Origin: Streptomyces lasiicapitis
Lineage (GTDB): Bacteria > Actinomycetota > Actinomycetes > Streptomycetales > Streptomycetaceae
Length of the DNA stretch: 64,000 nt
Direction: 5' to 3'
Assembly (NCBI RefSeq): GCF_014646335.1
Contig: NZ_BMNG01000011.1
Span: forward strand, 1 to 64,000
A model generated the notes under the pieces. That model saw only the letters and a list, made by a program, of their open reading frames with translations. It was not told the origin of the DNA and ran no database searches. The first letter of the stretch is position 1; each line of letters opens with the position of its first letter. Below are positions 31,511 through 38,544 of the stretch, piece after piece. The position numbers and the translations under genes were made by a program.

Positions 31511-32698
31511 ATGAGCACCACGACGGTTGATCCGGCGCCGGGCGCGAACCTGGCCACGCTCCGTAAGGAACACGGGTGGACTCAGCGGAAGCTAGCCCGA
31601 ACCGCTGGAATCTCTGAGTCGCTGCTGTCCAAGATCGAGGTAGGGGACAGAACCCTGACCCCGGAAGTGGCCACGTCTGTGGCCACACCGATGGGGCTGA
31701 CCATGGACGAGGTGTTGGGCAAGGCCACTGTCGAGCGTCACGACGAGGCCCCGCTCTCGGCTCTCCGCTCAGCCATCCGGGACTACGACCTGCCGGACGG
31801 GCGAACGGTCGAAGAGGGCGCTGTCACCGAGGGTCTCAGGGCGGCGGACAGCCGCCGACGAAAGGTCGACGTAGCCACCCTCAAGAGGACCCTTCCAGGG
31901 CTCCTGAGGGACGCCACAGTCCACGCTCACACCCGGAACACCCCAGAGGCCTGGATGGTCCTTGCCGACGTCTACAGCTCCGTCTACTGGCTGGCTGCGC
32001 GGCACAGGTGGATGGACATGGCCGAGCTGGCAGTCACCCGTCAGCGCTGGGCCGTGGGGCAGAAGCCGAACCCTCTCGGCATGGCAGTGGCCGCCCGCGA
32101 CCGCGCCGGAACATACCTCAACTTCGGCGATATCGAGCGAGGGCTGACGTTGGTTGATCGAGCCATTGCAGATGCCCAATCCAACCTCTCTGGCCAAGAT
32201 CGAGACATCGCCGTCGCCATCCTCAACCTCAGGGGCATGACCCTGGCCGGACGCTTGAAGGACAAGCGGGAAGCCAAGCGGGAAGCTCAGCGTCACATCG
32301 ACTCCGCCCACAACGCATGCATCGGAATGCACGAGGACATCAGCGTTCACGGACTCACCATCGGCCCGCAGAATACGTTCACTCATGAGCTGGCTACCTG
32401 TGTCGACCTCGGGAAACCCCATGACGCTCTCTCGCTGACGGACAATCTCAGCCGAGCGCTTCAAGGCTTGCCCCCCACTCGCATCGCCCCGACGTACATC
32501 AACACGGCGAGGGCGCAGCTTGACACTGGGGACCGGGACGGCGCACTGGAGAACTTGTGCAAGGCGTGGGAGGTCGCCCCTCAGATGGCACGCATCCACC
32601 CCATGGGCCGTGAGGTCTTCCGCGTCGTGTCCTCACTGCACCGACGCAGCAACGCCAAGCTGATGAAGCTGTCGAAGATGTCCGGCATCGAGGTCTGA
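31511..32698 (+). CDS. XRE-family HTH regulator with TPR-like sensor domain
   Basis: A 395-residue regulator. The N-terminal XRE helix-turn-helix (about 12-68) reads NLATLRKEHGWTQRKLARTAGISESLLSKIEVGDRTLTPEV. The remainder (about 130-385) is a helical solenoid of TPR character. Streptomyces use this architecture for many regulators, some sensing peptides or hormones, and integrative elements often use it to control transfer or replication. It is divergent from the three-gene cassette across a palindrome, suggesting autoregulation and repression of the cassette. The start is ATG 31511; only a weak GAGCCC-like ribosome site precedes it. Confidence 0.88.
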   Translation: MSTTTVDPAPGANLATLRKEHGWTQRKLARTAGISESLLSKIEVGDRTLTPEVATSVATPMGLTMDEVLGKATVERHDEAPLSALRSAIRDYDLPDGRTVEEGAVTEGLRAADSRRRKVDVATLKRTLPGLLRDATVHAHTRNTPEAWMVLADVYSSVYWLAARHRWMDMAELAVTRQRWAVGQKPNPLGMAVAARDRAGTYLNFGDIERGLTLVDRAIADAQSNLSGQDRDIAVAILNLRGMTLAGRLKDKREAKREAQRHIDSAHNACIGMHEDISVHGLTIGPQNTFTHELATCVDLGKPHDALSLTDNLSRALQGLPPTRIAPTYINTARAQLDTGDRDGALENLCKAWEVAPQMARIHPMGREVFRVVSSLHRRSNAKLMKLSKMSGIEV

Positions 32699-32851
32699 TC
32701 CACGGCCGGGAAATTACCCTTGATCTGCTCGAACCGGTGGCAGAGGCTGTCTCTTGCGCCCATCGCCCGGAGCCGGGTCCTAGGCTCTGCGAGACGGCCC
32801 AGCCGGGCTCTGTGGAGGTCGACACCAAGTCGTCACCAGACCCCGCACAGT

Positions 32852-32865
32852 CCGGTTTCAACCGG
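32852..32865. promoter_or_regulatory. Palindrome near the right end of the element
   Basis: CCGGTT-TC-AACCGG lies about 90 bp inside the right junction. It may be an integrase or excisionase arm site, or part of the promoter that now reads into the displaced tldD tail and tldE (TATGAAT follows at 32866). Confidence 0.4.
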
Positions 32866-32890
32866 TATGAATAGGGATTGAGGGTAGCCC

Positions 32891-33220
32891 GTGAAACAAC
32901 GCCTGACCTGCGCAGACCTTGATCACGGAGGTATGCCCTCCGCACCCACGGTGAACTTCCAGTTCACCGGACAGCGCTTCTACAAGATCGAGAACGGGCG
33001 CCTCACCGGGCAGCTGCGGGACGTCGCCTACCAGGCCACGACCACCGACTTCTGGGGCTCGATGACGGCGGTCGGCGGCCCGCAGACGTACGTACTCGGC
33101 GGCGCCTTCAACTGCGGCAAGGCCCAGCCGGGCCAGGTCGCGTCCGTGTCGCACGGCTGCCCCTCCGCCCTCTTCAAGGGCGTCAACATCCTCAACACCA
33201 CGCAGGAGGCCGGTCGATGA
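32891..33220 (+). pseudogene. Displaced native 3' end of tldD, fused to an element-derived start
   Basis: From 32954 the frame encodes 88 residues, NFQFTGQRFYKIENGRL through the metal-ligand cysteine motif GGAFNCGK to TTQEAGR, which is the original C-terminus of TldD. Element sequence in front supplies an in-frame GTG at 32891 with GAGGG 7 bases upstream, and another ATG at 32933. The product would lack the HExxxH half and cannot be a protease. Its TGA overlaps the tldE start (ATGA), so translating this fragment may matter for tldE expression. It is 82% identical (72 of 88, counted by eye) to the element-supplied tail. Confidence 0.88.
32954..32961. other. Right attachment-site core (attR)
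   Basis: AACTTCCA, identical to the left core at 26717-26724. To its right the native tldD reading frame continues; to its left is element DNA. The unoccupied attB would join the left flank to this right flank in frame. Confidence 0.7.
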
Positions 33221-34608
33221 GCCGCACCGCAAAGCCGCACGAGATCGTCGAGCGCGCCCTGGAGCTGTCCACCGCCGACGGCTGTGTGGTGATCGCCGAC
33301 GAGGAGTCGACGGCGAACCTGCGCTGGGCGGGCAACGCGCTCACCACCAACGGCGTCACCCGCGGCCGCACCCTCACCGTCATCGCCACCGTCGACGGCA
33401 AGGAGGGCACCGCCTCCGGCGTCGTCTCGCGCTCCGCGGTGACCGCCGACGACCTGGAGCCGCTGGTGCGGGCCGCCGAGGCCGCGGCGCGCTCGGGCGG
33501 GCCCGCCGAGGACGCGCAGCCGCTCGTGACCGGCGGCTCCGCGTCGCCGGACTTCACGGACGCGCCCGCCGAGACCTCCTCGGCGGTCTTCGCGGACTTC
33601 GCGCCCGCGCTCGGCGAGGCCTTCGCCCTCGCACGGGCGGGCGGCCGCGAGCTTTACGGCTTCGCCAACCACGAGCTGACGTCCAGCTATGTCGGTACGT
33701 CGACGGGGCTGCGGCTGCGGCACGACCAGCCGAGCGGCACGCTGGAGCTGAACGCGAAGTCGCCGGACCGCACGCGTTCGGCGTGGGCGGGCCGGGCGAC
33801 CCGTGACTTCAAGGACGTCGACCCGGGCGCCCTGGACGAGGAGCTGGCGCGGCGCCTGGCCTGGGCCGAGCGGCGGGTGGAGCTGCCGGCCGGGCGGTAC
33901 GAGACGCTGCTTCCGCCGACCGCCGTCGCGGACCTGCTGATCTACCAGCTGTGGTCGTCGGCGGCCCGCGACGCGGCGGAGGGCCGCACGGTGTTCTCCA
34001 AGCCGGGCGGCGGCACCCGCGTCGGCGAGCGGGTCGCGGAGCTGCCGCTGACGCTGCGCAGCGACCCGAACGAGCCGGGCCTGGAGGCGGCCCCGTTCGT
34101 GATCGCGCACGCCTCCGGCGACGACGCGTCCGTGTTCGACAACGGACTGCCGCTGGCGCCCACCGAGTGGATCCGCGAGGGCGAGCTGGCGCGGCTCACG
34201 ACCACCCGGCACAGCGCGGGCCTGACCGGCCTGCCGGTGGCCCCGGCGATCGGGAACCTGATGCTCCAGGGCGGCTCGGACCGCTCGCTCGACGAGATGG
34301 TCGCGGCCACCGAGCGCGGCCTGCTGCTCACCTGCCTGTGGTACATCCGCGAGGTGGACCCGGCGACGCTGCTGCTCACCGGTCTGACCAGGGACGGCGT
34401 GTACCTGGTGGAGAACGGCGAGGTGGTCGGCGAGGTGAACAACTTCCGCTTCAACGAGTCGCCGGTGGACCTGCTGTCGCGGGCCAGTGAGGCGGGTCGT
34501 ACGGAGAAGACGCTGCCGCGCGAGTGGGGCGACTGGTTCACCCGGGCCGCGATGCCCGCGCTGCGGGTGCCGGATTTCAATATGAGTTCGGTCAGCCAGG
34601 GCGTATAA
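33217..34608 (+). CDS. tldE: TldE/PmbA-type metallopeptidase subunit
   Basis: A 463-residue PmbA/TldE homologue, the non-metal partner of TldD. It shows IADEESTANLRWAGNALTTNGVTRGRTLTV at the N-terminus, a central GTSTGLRLRHDQPSGTLELNAKS block, and a C-terminal NLMLQGGSDRSLDEMVAATERGLLLTCLWYIREVDPATLLLTGLTRDGVYLVENGEV core. The zinc-binding HExxxH is absent, as expected. In the uninterrupted chromosome it overlapped tldD by ATGA, so TldD and TldE were translated in fixed proportion. Now only the displaced tldD tail precedes it, and expression must depend on a promoter near the right end of the element. Confidence 0.92.
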   Translation: MSRTAKPHEIVERALELSTADGCVVIADEESTANLRWAGNALTTNGVTRGRTLTVIATVDGKEGTASGVVSRSAVTADDLEPLVRAAEAAARSGGPAEDAQPLVTGGSASPDFTDAPAETSSAVFADFAPALGEAFALARAGGRELYGFANHELTSSYVGTSTGLRLRHDQPSGTLELNAKSPDRTRSAWAGRATRDFKDVDPGALDEELARRLAWAERRVELPAGRYETLLPPTAVADLLIYQLWSSAARDAAEGRTVFSKPGGGTRVGERVAELPLTLRSDPNEPGLEAAPFVIAHASGDDASVFDNGLPLAPTEWIREGELARLTTTRHSAGLTGLPVAPAIGNLMLQGGSDRSLDEMVAATERGLLLTCLWYIREVDPATLLLTGLTRDGVYLVENGEVVGEVNNFRFNESPVDLLSRASEAGRTEKTLPREWGDWFTRAAMPALRVPDFNMSSVSQGV

Positions 34609-34636
34609 CCTCGGAGACCGCACCCGTATCCACGCA

Positions 34637-34670
34637 GAGGTGCACGCACACCGCACCCCCGAGGTGCACG
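34637..34670 (+). repeat. Direct repeat GAGGTGCACG ahead of tyrS
   Basis: Identical 10-mers at 34637-34646 and 34661-34670, in the 93-bp gap between tldE and tyrS. They may be regulatory or an RNA element; no T-box-like structure was recognised. Confidence 0.5.
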
Positions 34671-34701
34671 TTCCAAGAACACCCGAGGAGACACGAGACC
34701 C

Positions 34702-35967
34702 GTGACGGACATCGTCGACGAGCTGAAGTGGCGGGGACTGTTTTCCCAGTCCACCGACGAAGAAGCACTGCGCAAGGCGCTCGCGGACGGTCCCGTCACG
34801 TTCTATTGCGGCTTCGACCCGACGGCGGCGAGCCTGCACGTCGGGCATCTCGTGCAGGTCCTGACCGTGCGCCGCCTGCAGCAGGCGGGCCACCGCCCGC
34901 TCGCGCTCGTGGGCGGCGCCACGGGCCAGATCGGCGACCCGCGGCCGACCGCGGAGCGCACCCTGAACGACCCGGAGACGGTCGCGAACTGGGTGGCGCG
35001 GCTGCGCTCGCAGATCGAGCCGTTCCTGTCCTTCGAGGGCGACAACGCCGCGGTCATGGTCAACAACCTGGACTGGACCGCGGGCATGTCCGCGATCGAG
35101 TTCCTGCGGGACATCGGCAAGCACTTCCGCGTGAACAAGATGCTCACCAAGGACTCGGTCGCCCGCCGCCTGGAGTCGCAGGAGGGCATCAGCTACACGG
35201 AGTTCAGCTACCAGCTGCTCCAGGGCATGGACTTCCTTGAGCTGTACCGGCGCCACGGCTGCACCCTCCAGCAGGGCGGCAGCGACCAGTGGGGCAACCT
35301 CACGGCGGGCATCGACCTGATCCACCGCCTGGAGCCGGACGCGACCGTGCACGCGCTCGCGACGCCGCTGATGACCAAGGCGGACGGCACCAAGTTCGGC
35401 AAGACCGAGGGCGGCGCCGTCTGGCTCGACCCGGAGATGACGACGCCGTACGCGTTCTACCAGTTCTGGCTGAATGTGGACGACCGGGACATCTCGAAGT
35501 ACCTGCGCATCCTCAGCTTCAAGTCCCGCGAGGAGCTCGAAGAGCTGGAGCAGCAGACCGAGGAGCGGCCGCAGGCGCGCGCCGCGCAGCGCGCGCTCGC
35601 CGAGGAGCTGACCGCGCTTGTGCACGGCGCCGACCAGTGCGCGGCCGTGATCGCCGCGTCGAAGGCGCTGTTCGGCCAGGGCGACCTGGACGGGCTCGAC
35701 GAGGCGACGCTCGCGGCGGCGCTCTCCGAGCTGCCGCACATCCAGGTCGCCGAGCTCGGCCCGGTCGTCGACCTGTTCGCCGAGGTCGGCCTGGTCGCGA
35801 GCAAGTCGGCCGCGCGCCGCACGGTCAAGGAGGGCGGTGCCTACGTGAACAACGCGAAGGTCGCCGCGGAGGACGCCGTCCCGGCCCGCGAGGACCTGCT
35901 GCACAGGCGCTGGCTGGTGCTGCGCCGGGGCAAGAAGAACCTGGCGGCGGTCGAGGTCACGGCCTGA
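34702..35967 (+). CDS. tyrS: Tyrosyl-tRNA synthetase
   Basis: A 421-residue class I aminoacyl-tRNA synthetase. The HIGH-type motif is HVGH within TAASLHVGHLV near residue 44. Tyrosine-site residues lie in TYTEFSYQLLQG-like YTEFSYQLLQGMD and GGSDQWGN. The KMSKS loop is written KFGKT in KADGTKFGKTEGG. The C-terminal S4 RNA-binding domain (about 350-410) contains LVASKSAARRTVKEGGAYVNN. The GTG start at 34702 follows GAGGAGACACG. It lies downstream of tldE in the same direction with a 93-bp gap. A 16-bp terminator hairpin follows the stop. Confidence 0.95.
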   Translation: MTDIVDELKWRGLFSQSTDEEALRKALADGPVTFYCGFDPTAASLHVGHLVQVLTVRRLQQAGHRPLALVGGATGQIGDPRPTAERTLNDPETVANWVARLRSQIEPFLSFEGDNAAVMVNNLDWTAGMSAIEFLRDIGKHFRVNKMLTKDSVARRLESQEGISYTEFSYQLLQGMDFLELYRRHGCTLQQGGSDQWGNLTAGIDLIHRLEPDATVHALATPLMTKADGTKFGKTEGGAVWLDPEMTTPYAFYQFWLNVDDRDISKYLRILSFKSREELEELEQQTEERPQARAAQRALAEELTALVHGADQCAAVIAASKALFGQGDLDGLDEATLAAALSELPHIQVAELGPVVDLFAEVGLVASKSAARRTVKEGGAYVNNAKVAAEDAVPAREDLLHRRWLVLRRGKKNLAAVEVTA

Positions 35968-36019
35968 GCGGACAGGTCACGGCACGTACCGTCGGCCTGA
36001 CTCGACGCACGCACGCATA

Positions 36020-36055
36020 CGGGAGGGGCCGGTCCACCCGGACCGGCCCCTCCCG
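36020..36055. terminator. Bidirectional terminator after tyrS
   Basis: CGGGAGGGGCCGGTCC (36020-36035) pairs perfectly with 36040-36055 around an ACCC loop: a 16-bp stem between the convergent tyrS and GlsB-type genes. Confidence 0.85.
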
Positions 36056-36090
36056 CGCCGCGACCGCCGCCAGGCCGTCTGTGACCGCCG

Positions 36091-36366
36091 TCAGGTCGTC
36101 TGTTTCTTCCCCTTGATCATGCTGTACGCGGCGTCGCCGAGGCCCACCACCACGAGCGCCGCCACCAGTTGGAGGGCGTGCCGCCCCCAGTCGATGCCCT
36201 TGGTCTCGTCGATGCCGAAGCCCGCGGCCATCCAGTTGCCGAGCACGGCGCCGATGATGCCGAAGATGGTCGTCAGCCACAGCGGACTGTGCTGCTTGCC
36301 CGGGAGAATCGCCTTGGCGATCAGGCCAAGGACGAATCCCACGATGATTGCCCACAACCAGCCCAT
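36091..36366 (-). CDS. GlsB/YeaQ/YmgE-family stress membrane protein
   Basis: A 91-residue protein with three hydrophobic helices. The motif MGWLWAIIVGFVLGLIAKAILPG opens the protein, then FGIIGAVLGNWMA, with a final helix LQLVAALVVVGLGDAAYSMI and a basic tail KGKKQTT. The transglycosylase-associated (GlsB/YeaQ) family is induced by envelope or general stress in several bacteria; its molecular activity is not known. ATG 36366 has GAGGCAGCT upstream. The frame extends further but loses family resemblance. It is convergent with tyrS and divergent from the DUF3099 gene. Confidence 0.88.
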   Translation of the reverse strand: MGWLWAIIVGFVLGLIAKAILPGKQHSPLWLTTIFGIIGAVLGNWMAAGFGIDETKGIDWGRHALQLVAALVVVGLGDAAYSMIKGKKQTT

Positions 36367-36580
36367 AGCTGCCTCCTCAGACGGCTCGACATGAGCATTA
36401 CGCTCAGTGTCGGCCCATCCGCCATACGGCGCATGTCGGGCACCTCCATACGTGGCGCGACGCACGCCCCACCAGGAGGCGGACCTGCCCCCGGTCTACG
36501 CGTCTGCGCATGCGCGGCGTAACGTGGTGGAGCGTCCAGGCCGGGGAGAGCCTGGCAAAAAGGGCAGGCGGTGGAACGTG

Positions 36581-36970
36581 ATGCGGAAGCAGAGCGGCGT
36601 CGAGGTCTTCCGGATCACGGGGGCCCGGCAGGGGCTCGCGGACGACATTCGGGGGCGGCAGCGGCGGTATGTGATCTCGATGTCCGTCCGCACTGTTTCA
36701 GTCATTGCCGCCGCGGTGCTCTGGAACGTCGAGCGGCACGTCGCTCTGGTCGCTCTGGTGCTCGGCATCCTCCTTCCGTACGTCGCCGTGGTGATCGCCA
36801 ACGCCGGCCGGGAGAACACTCCTTCGCTGCCGTCAACCTTCGTACCGGCACCGTCGCGTCCGATGCTGCCGCCGACGGCGTCCCGCGAACGGGACGCGGA
36901 ACCCGTCCCGGAAGACGCGGCAGGGGCCGCGCACAAGGCTCCGGGCGCACCTTCACCCGAACAGAGCTGA
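36581..36970 (+). CDS. DUF3099 membrane protein
   Basis: A 129-residue actinobacterial protein. VEVFRITGARQGLADDIRGRQRRYVISMSVRTVSVIAAAVLW is the DUF3099 core; two membrane helices follow (about 35-50 and 57-75), then a disordered Pro/Ala/Glu-rich tail. Function is unknown; it is a frequent small inner-membrane protein of streptomycetes. ATG 36581 is used; the codon before it is GTG, which could also initiate. GGAACGTG lies just upstream. A hairpin terminator is found about 120 bp after the stop. Confidence 0.82.
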   Translation: MRKQSGVEVFRITGARQGLADDIRGRQRRYVISMSVRTVSVIAAAVLWNVERHVALVALVLGILLPYVAVVIANAGRENTPSLPSTFVPAPSRPMLPPTASRERDAEPVPEDAAGAAHKAPGAPSPEQS

Positions 36971-37091
36971 CCGTCGACGTTACGCCAAGCTCAAGAAATG
37001 CTCAGATCAATCATGTAGTTCCGGTGCCAGGCGGCCACTCCCCCGTGACATACTTCGTACGCGCTCCGCATCCCCCGTCGGAGCGACAGAC

Positions 37092-37129
37092 CGACGCCGG
37101 GCAGCTCCCCCCGTGGCTGCTCGGCGTCG
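37092..37129 (+). terminator. Terminator after the DUF3099 gene
   Basis: CGACGCCGGGCAGC (37092-37105) pairs with GCTGCTCGGCGTCG (37116-37129), with one G-T pair, followed by CCTTGTTTGGG. It is a good rho-independent candidate, 20 bp before the next start codon. Confidence 0.6.
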
Positions 37130-37148
37130 CCTTGTTTGGGATGAGTAC

Positions 37149-37370
37149 GTGAGCGACGAAACACCGATCTGTTCCGCCAAGGGCTGCCGCGACGCCGCGG
37201 TGTGGGTGCTGGCGTGGAACAACCCGAAGCTGCACACCCCCGAGCGGCGCAAGACGTGGCTCGCGTGTGACGAGCACCGTGAGCACCTCTCTCAATTCCT
37301 GGGCGTACGGGGCTTCTTGAAGGACGTCGTGCTCCTGAGCGAGTGGGAGCAGCCGGAGGGTTCGGCCTAG
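37149..37370 (+). CDS. Small conserved actinobacterial protein with Cys/His motif
   Basis: A 73-residue soluble protein from GTG 37149: SDETPICSAKGCRDAAVWVLAWNNPKLHTPERRKTWLACDEHREHLSQFL. Cys-x4-Cys and Cys-x-x-His motifs (CSAKGC, CDEH) suggest a metal site. It is conserved among streptomycetes as a hypothetical; I do not know its function. No ribosome site precedes the GTG and the terminator hairpin ends only 20 bp before, so a leaderless transcript is plausible. moaA is convergent with it, only 21 bp away. Confidence 0.7.
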   Translation: MSDETPICSAKGCRDAAVWVLAWNNPKLHTPERRKTWLACDEHREHLSQFLGVRGFLKDVVLLSEWEQPEGSA

Positions 37371-37391
37371 CCGAAGGCCCCGCCCGGCCGG

Positions 37392-38384
37392 CTAGCCGCC
37401 GATCGCGGACATCGGGCGCTCGGGCTGCAGGAACGACGGGTCGTCGAGGCCCGAGCCCGCCTTCTTGCCCCACATCGCGAGCTTCCAGATGCGGGCGATC
37501 TCCTCGTCCGCGCTGTCCTCGGCGCGCAGCGCGACCCTGAGGTCGGTCTCCTCCGTGGCGAACAGGCAGGTGCGCACCTGGCCGTCGGCGGTGAGGCGGG
37601 TGCGGTCGCAGGCGGAGCAGAACGGGCGGGTGACGGAGGCGATCACGCCGACGCGGTGCGGTCCGCCGTCGACGAGCCAGCGCTCGGCCGGGGCGGAGCC
37701 GCGCTGCTCGGAGCCCTCCTCGGTGAGCTCGAAGCGGGTGCGCAGCGAGGTCAGGATGTCACCGGCCGTGATCATGCCGTCACGCTTCCAGCCGTGCTGG
37801 GCGTCCAGGGGCATCTGCTCGATGAAGCGCAGTTCGTAGTCGTTCTCGACGGCCCAGGCAAGGAGGTCGGGGGCCTCGTCGTCGTTCAGGCCCGGCATCA
37901 GGACCGTGTTGACCTTGACCGGGGTCAGGCCCGCGTCGCGCGCGGCTTCGAGGCCTTCGAGGACGTCGTGGTGGCGGTCGCGGCGGGTGAGGGTCTTGAA
38001 GACGTCCGGGCGCAGGGTGTCCAGGGAGACGTTGACCCGGTCCAGGCCCGCTTCCTTCAGGGCCTTGGCGGTGCGCTTGAGGCCGATGCCGTTCGTCGTC
38101 AGGGACATCTTGGGGCGGGGCGCCAGGGCGGCGCAGCGCTCGACGATGCCGACGAGGCCGGGGCGCAGCAGCGGCTCACCGCCGGTGAAGCGGACTTCCT
38201 CGATGCCGAGGCTCGTCACGGCTATGCGGATGAGGCGGACGATCTCGTCGTCCGTGAGCAGATCCGGCTTGGCCAGCCATTGCAGGCCTTCCTCCGGCAT
38301 GCAGTAGGTGCAGCGCAAATTACAGCGGTCGGTCAGTGAAACGCGCAGGTCAGTGGCTACTCGGCCATAGGTGTCGATGAGCAC
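37392..38384 (-). CDS. moaA: GTP 3',8-cyclase (molybdenum cofactor synthesis)
   Basis: A 330-residue radical-SAM enzyme that converts GTP to 3',8-cyclo-GTP in the first step of molybdopterin synthesis. The N-terminal cluster motif is CNLRCTYC (Cys-x3-Cys-x2-Cys), with FTGGEPLLRPG after it. The C-terminal second cluster has CSACDRTRLTADGQVRTCLF. The C-terminus ends in AIGG, matching the conserved GG end of MoaA needed for activity. GTG 38384 is chosen for its GGGGAGGGGG ribosome site and standard LIDTYGRVATDLRVSLTDRCN start. No other moa gene is adjacent. Confidence 0.95.
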   Translation of the reverse strand: MLIDTYGRVATDLRVSLTDRCNLRCTYCMPEEGLQWLAKPDLLTDDEIVRLIRIAVTSLGIEEVRFTGGEPLLRPGLVGIVERCAALAPRPKMSLTTNGIGLKRTAKALKEAGLDRVNVSLDTLRPDVFKTLTRRDRHHDVLEGLEAARDAGLTPVKVNTVLMPGLNDDEAPDLLAWAVENDYELRFIEQMPLDAQHGWKRDGMITAGDILTSLRTRFELTEEGSEQRGSAPAERWLVDGGPHRVGVIASVTRPFCSACDRTRLTADGQVRTCLFATEETDLRVALRAEDSADEEIARIWKLAMWGKKAGSGLDDPSFLQPERPMSAIGG

Positions 38385-38486
38385 TGCGGCCCCCTCCCCG
38401 GCGGTTGGATGCTGATGTTTCCGACTGGTTCCGACCTTACGCCAGACCTCTGACAACACCATGGGCTATTTGCCACGAGGAACGGT

Positions 38487-38520
38487 GCGGCCGCGTCGTA
38501 GGACTCTACGACGCGGCCGC
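38487..38520 (-). terminator. Terminator of the symporter operon
   Basis: Perfect 15-bp stem GCGGCCGCGTCGTAG (38487-38501) with 38506-38520 and a GACT loop. It lies 25-60 bp past the symporter stop on the minus strand. Confidence 0.85.
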
Positions 38521-38544
38521 TACAGGCAGATGAACAATGTCCGG

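Larger units (their letters stand above)
26717..32961. mobile_element. Integrative element (AICE-like) inserted in tldD, about 6.2 kb
   Basis: Bounded by AACTTCCA at both ends. Contents in order: a replacement tldD 3' end, tyrosine integrase, excisionase, RepSA-type replication initiator, a long non-coding region with a large inverted repeat, three nested small genes and an XRE regulator. GC is visibly lower than in the flanks. The int-xis-rep order matches actinobacterial integrative and conjugative elements such as pSAM2. No FtsK/SpoIIIE-like Tra and no Spd proteins are present, so it is either a decayed AICE or a minimal mobilisable/satellite form. The insertion duplicates the tldD 3' end instead of destroying the gene. 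Confidence 0.88.

Noticed and set aside
32699..32953. tRNA or tRNA fragment at the right end of the element
   Set aside because: Integrative elements often use tRNA genes, but no cloverleaf was found at either junction; the att core lies within tldD coding sequence.
33028..35904. 958-codon open frame antisense to tldE and tyrS
   Set aside because: It mirrors two well-supported genes on the other strand; in DNA this GC-rich, antisense frames stay open by third-position bias. The translation is Arg/Leu/Gly-rich with no domain.
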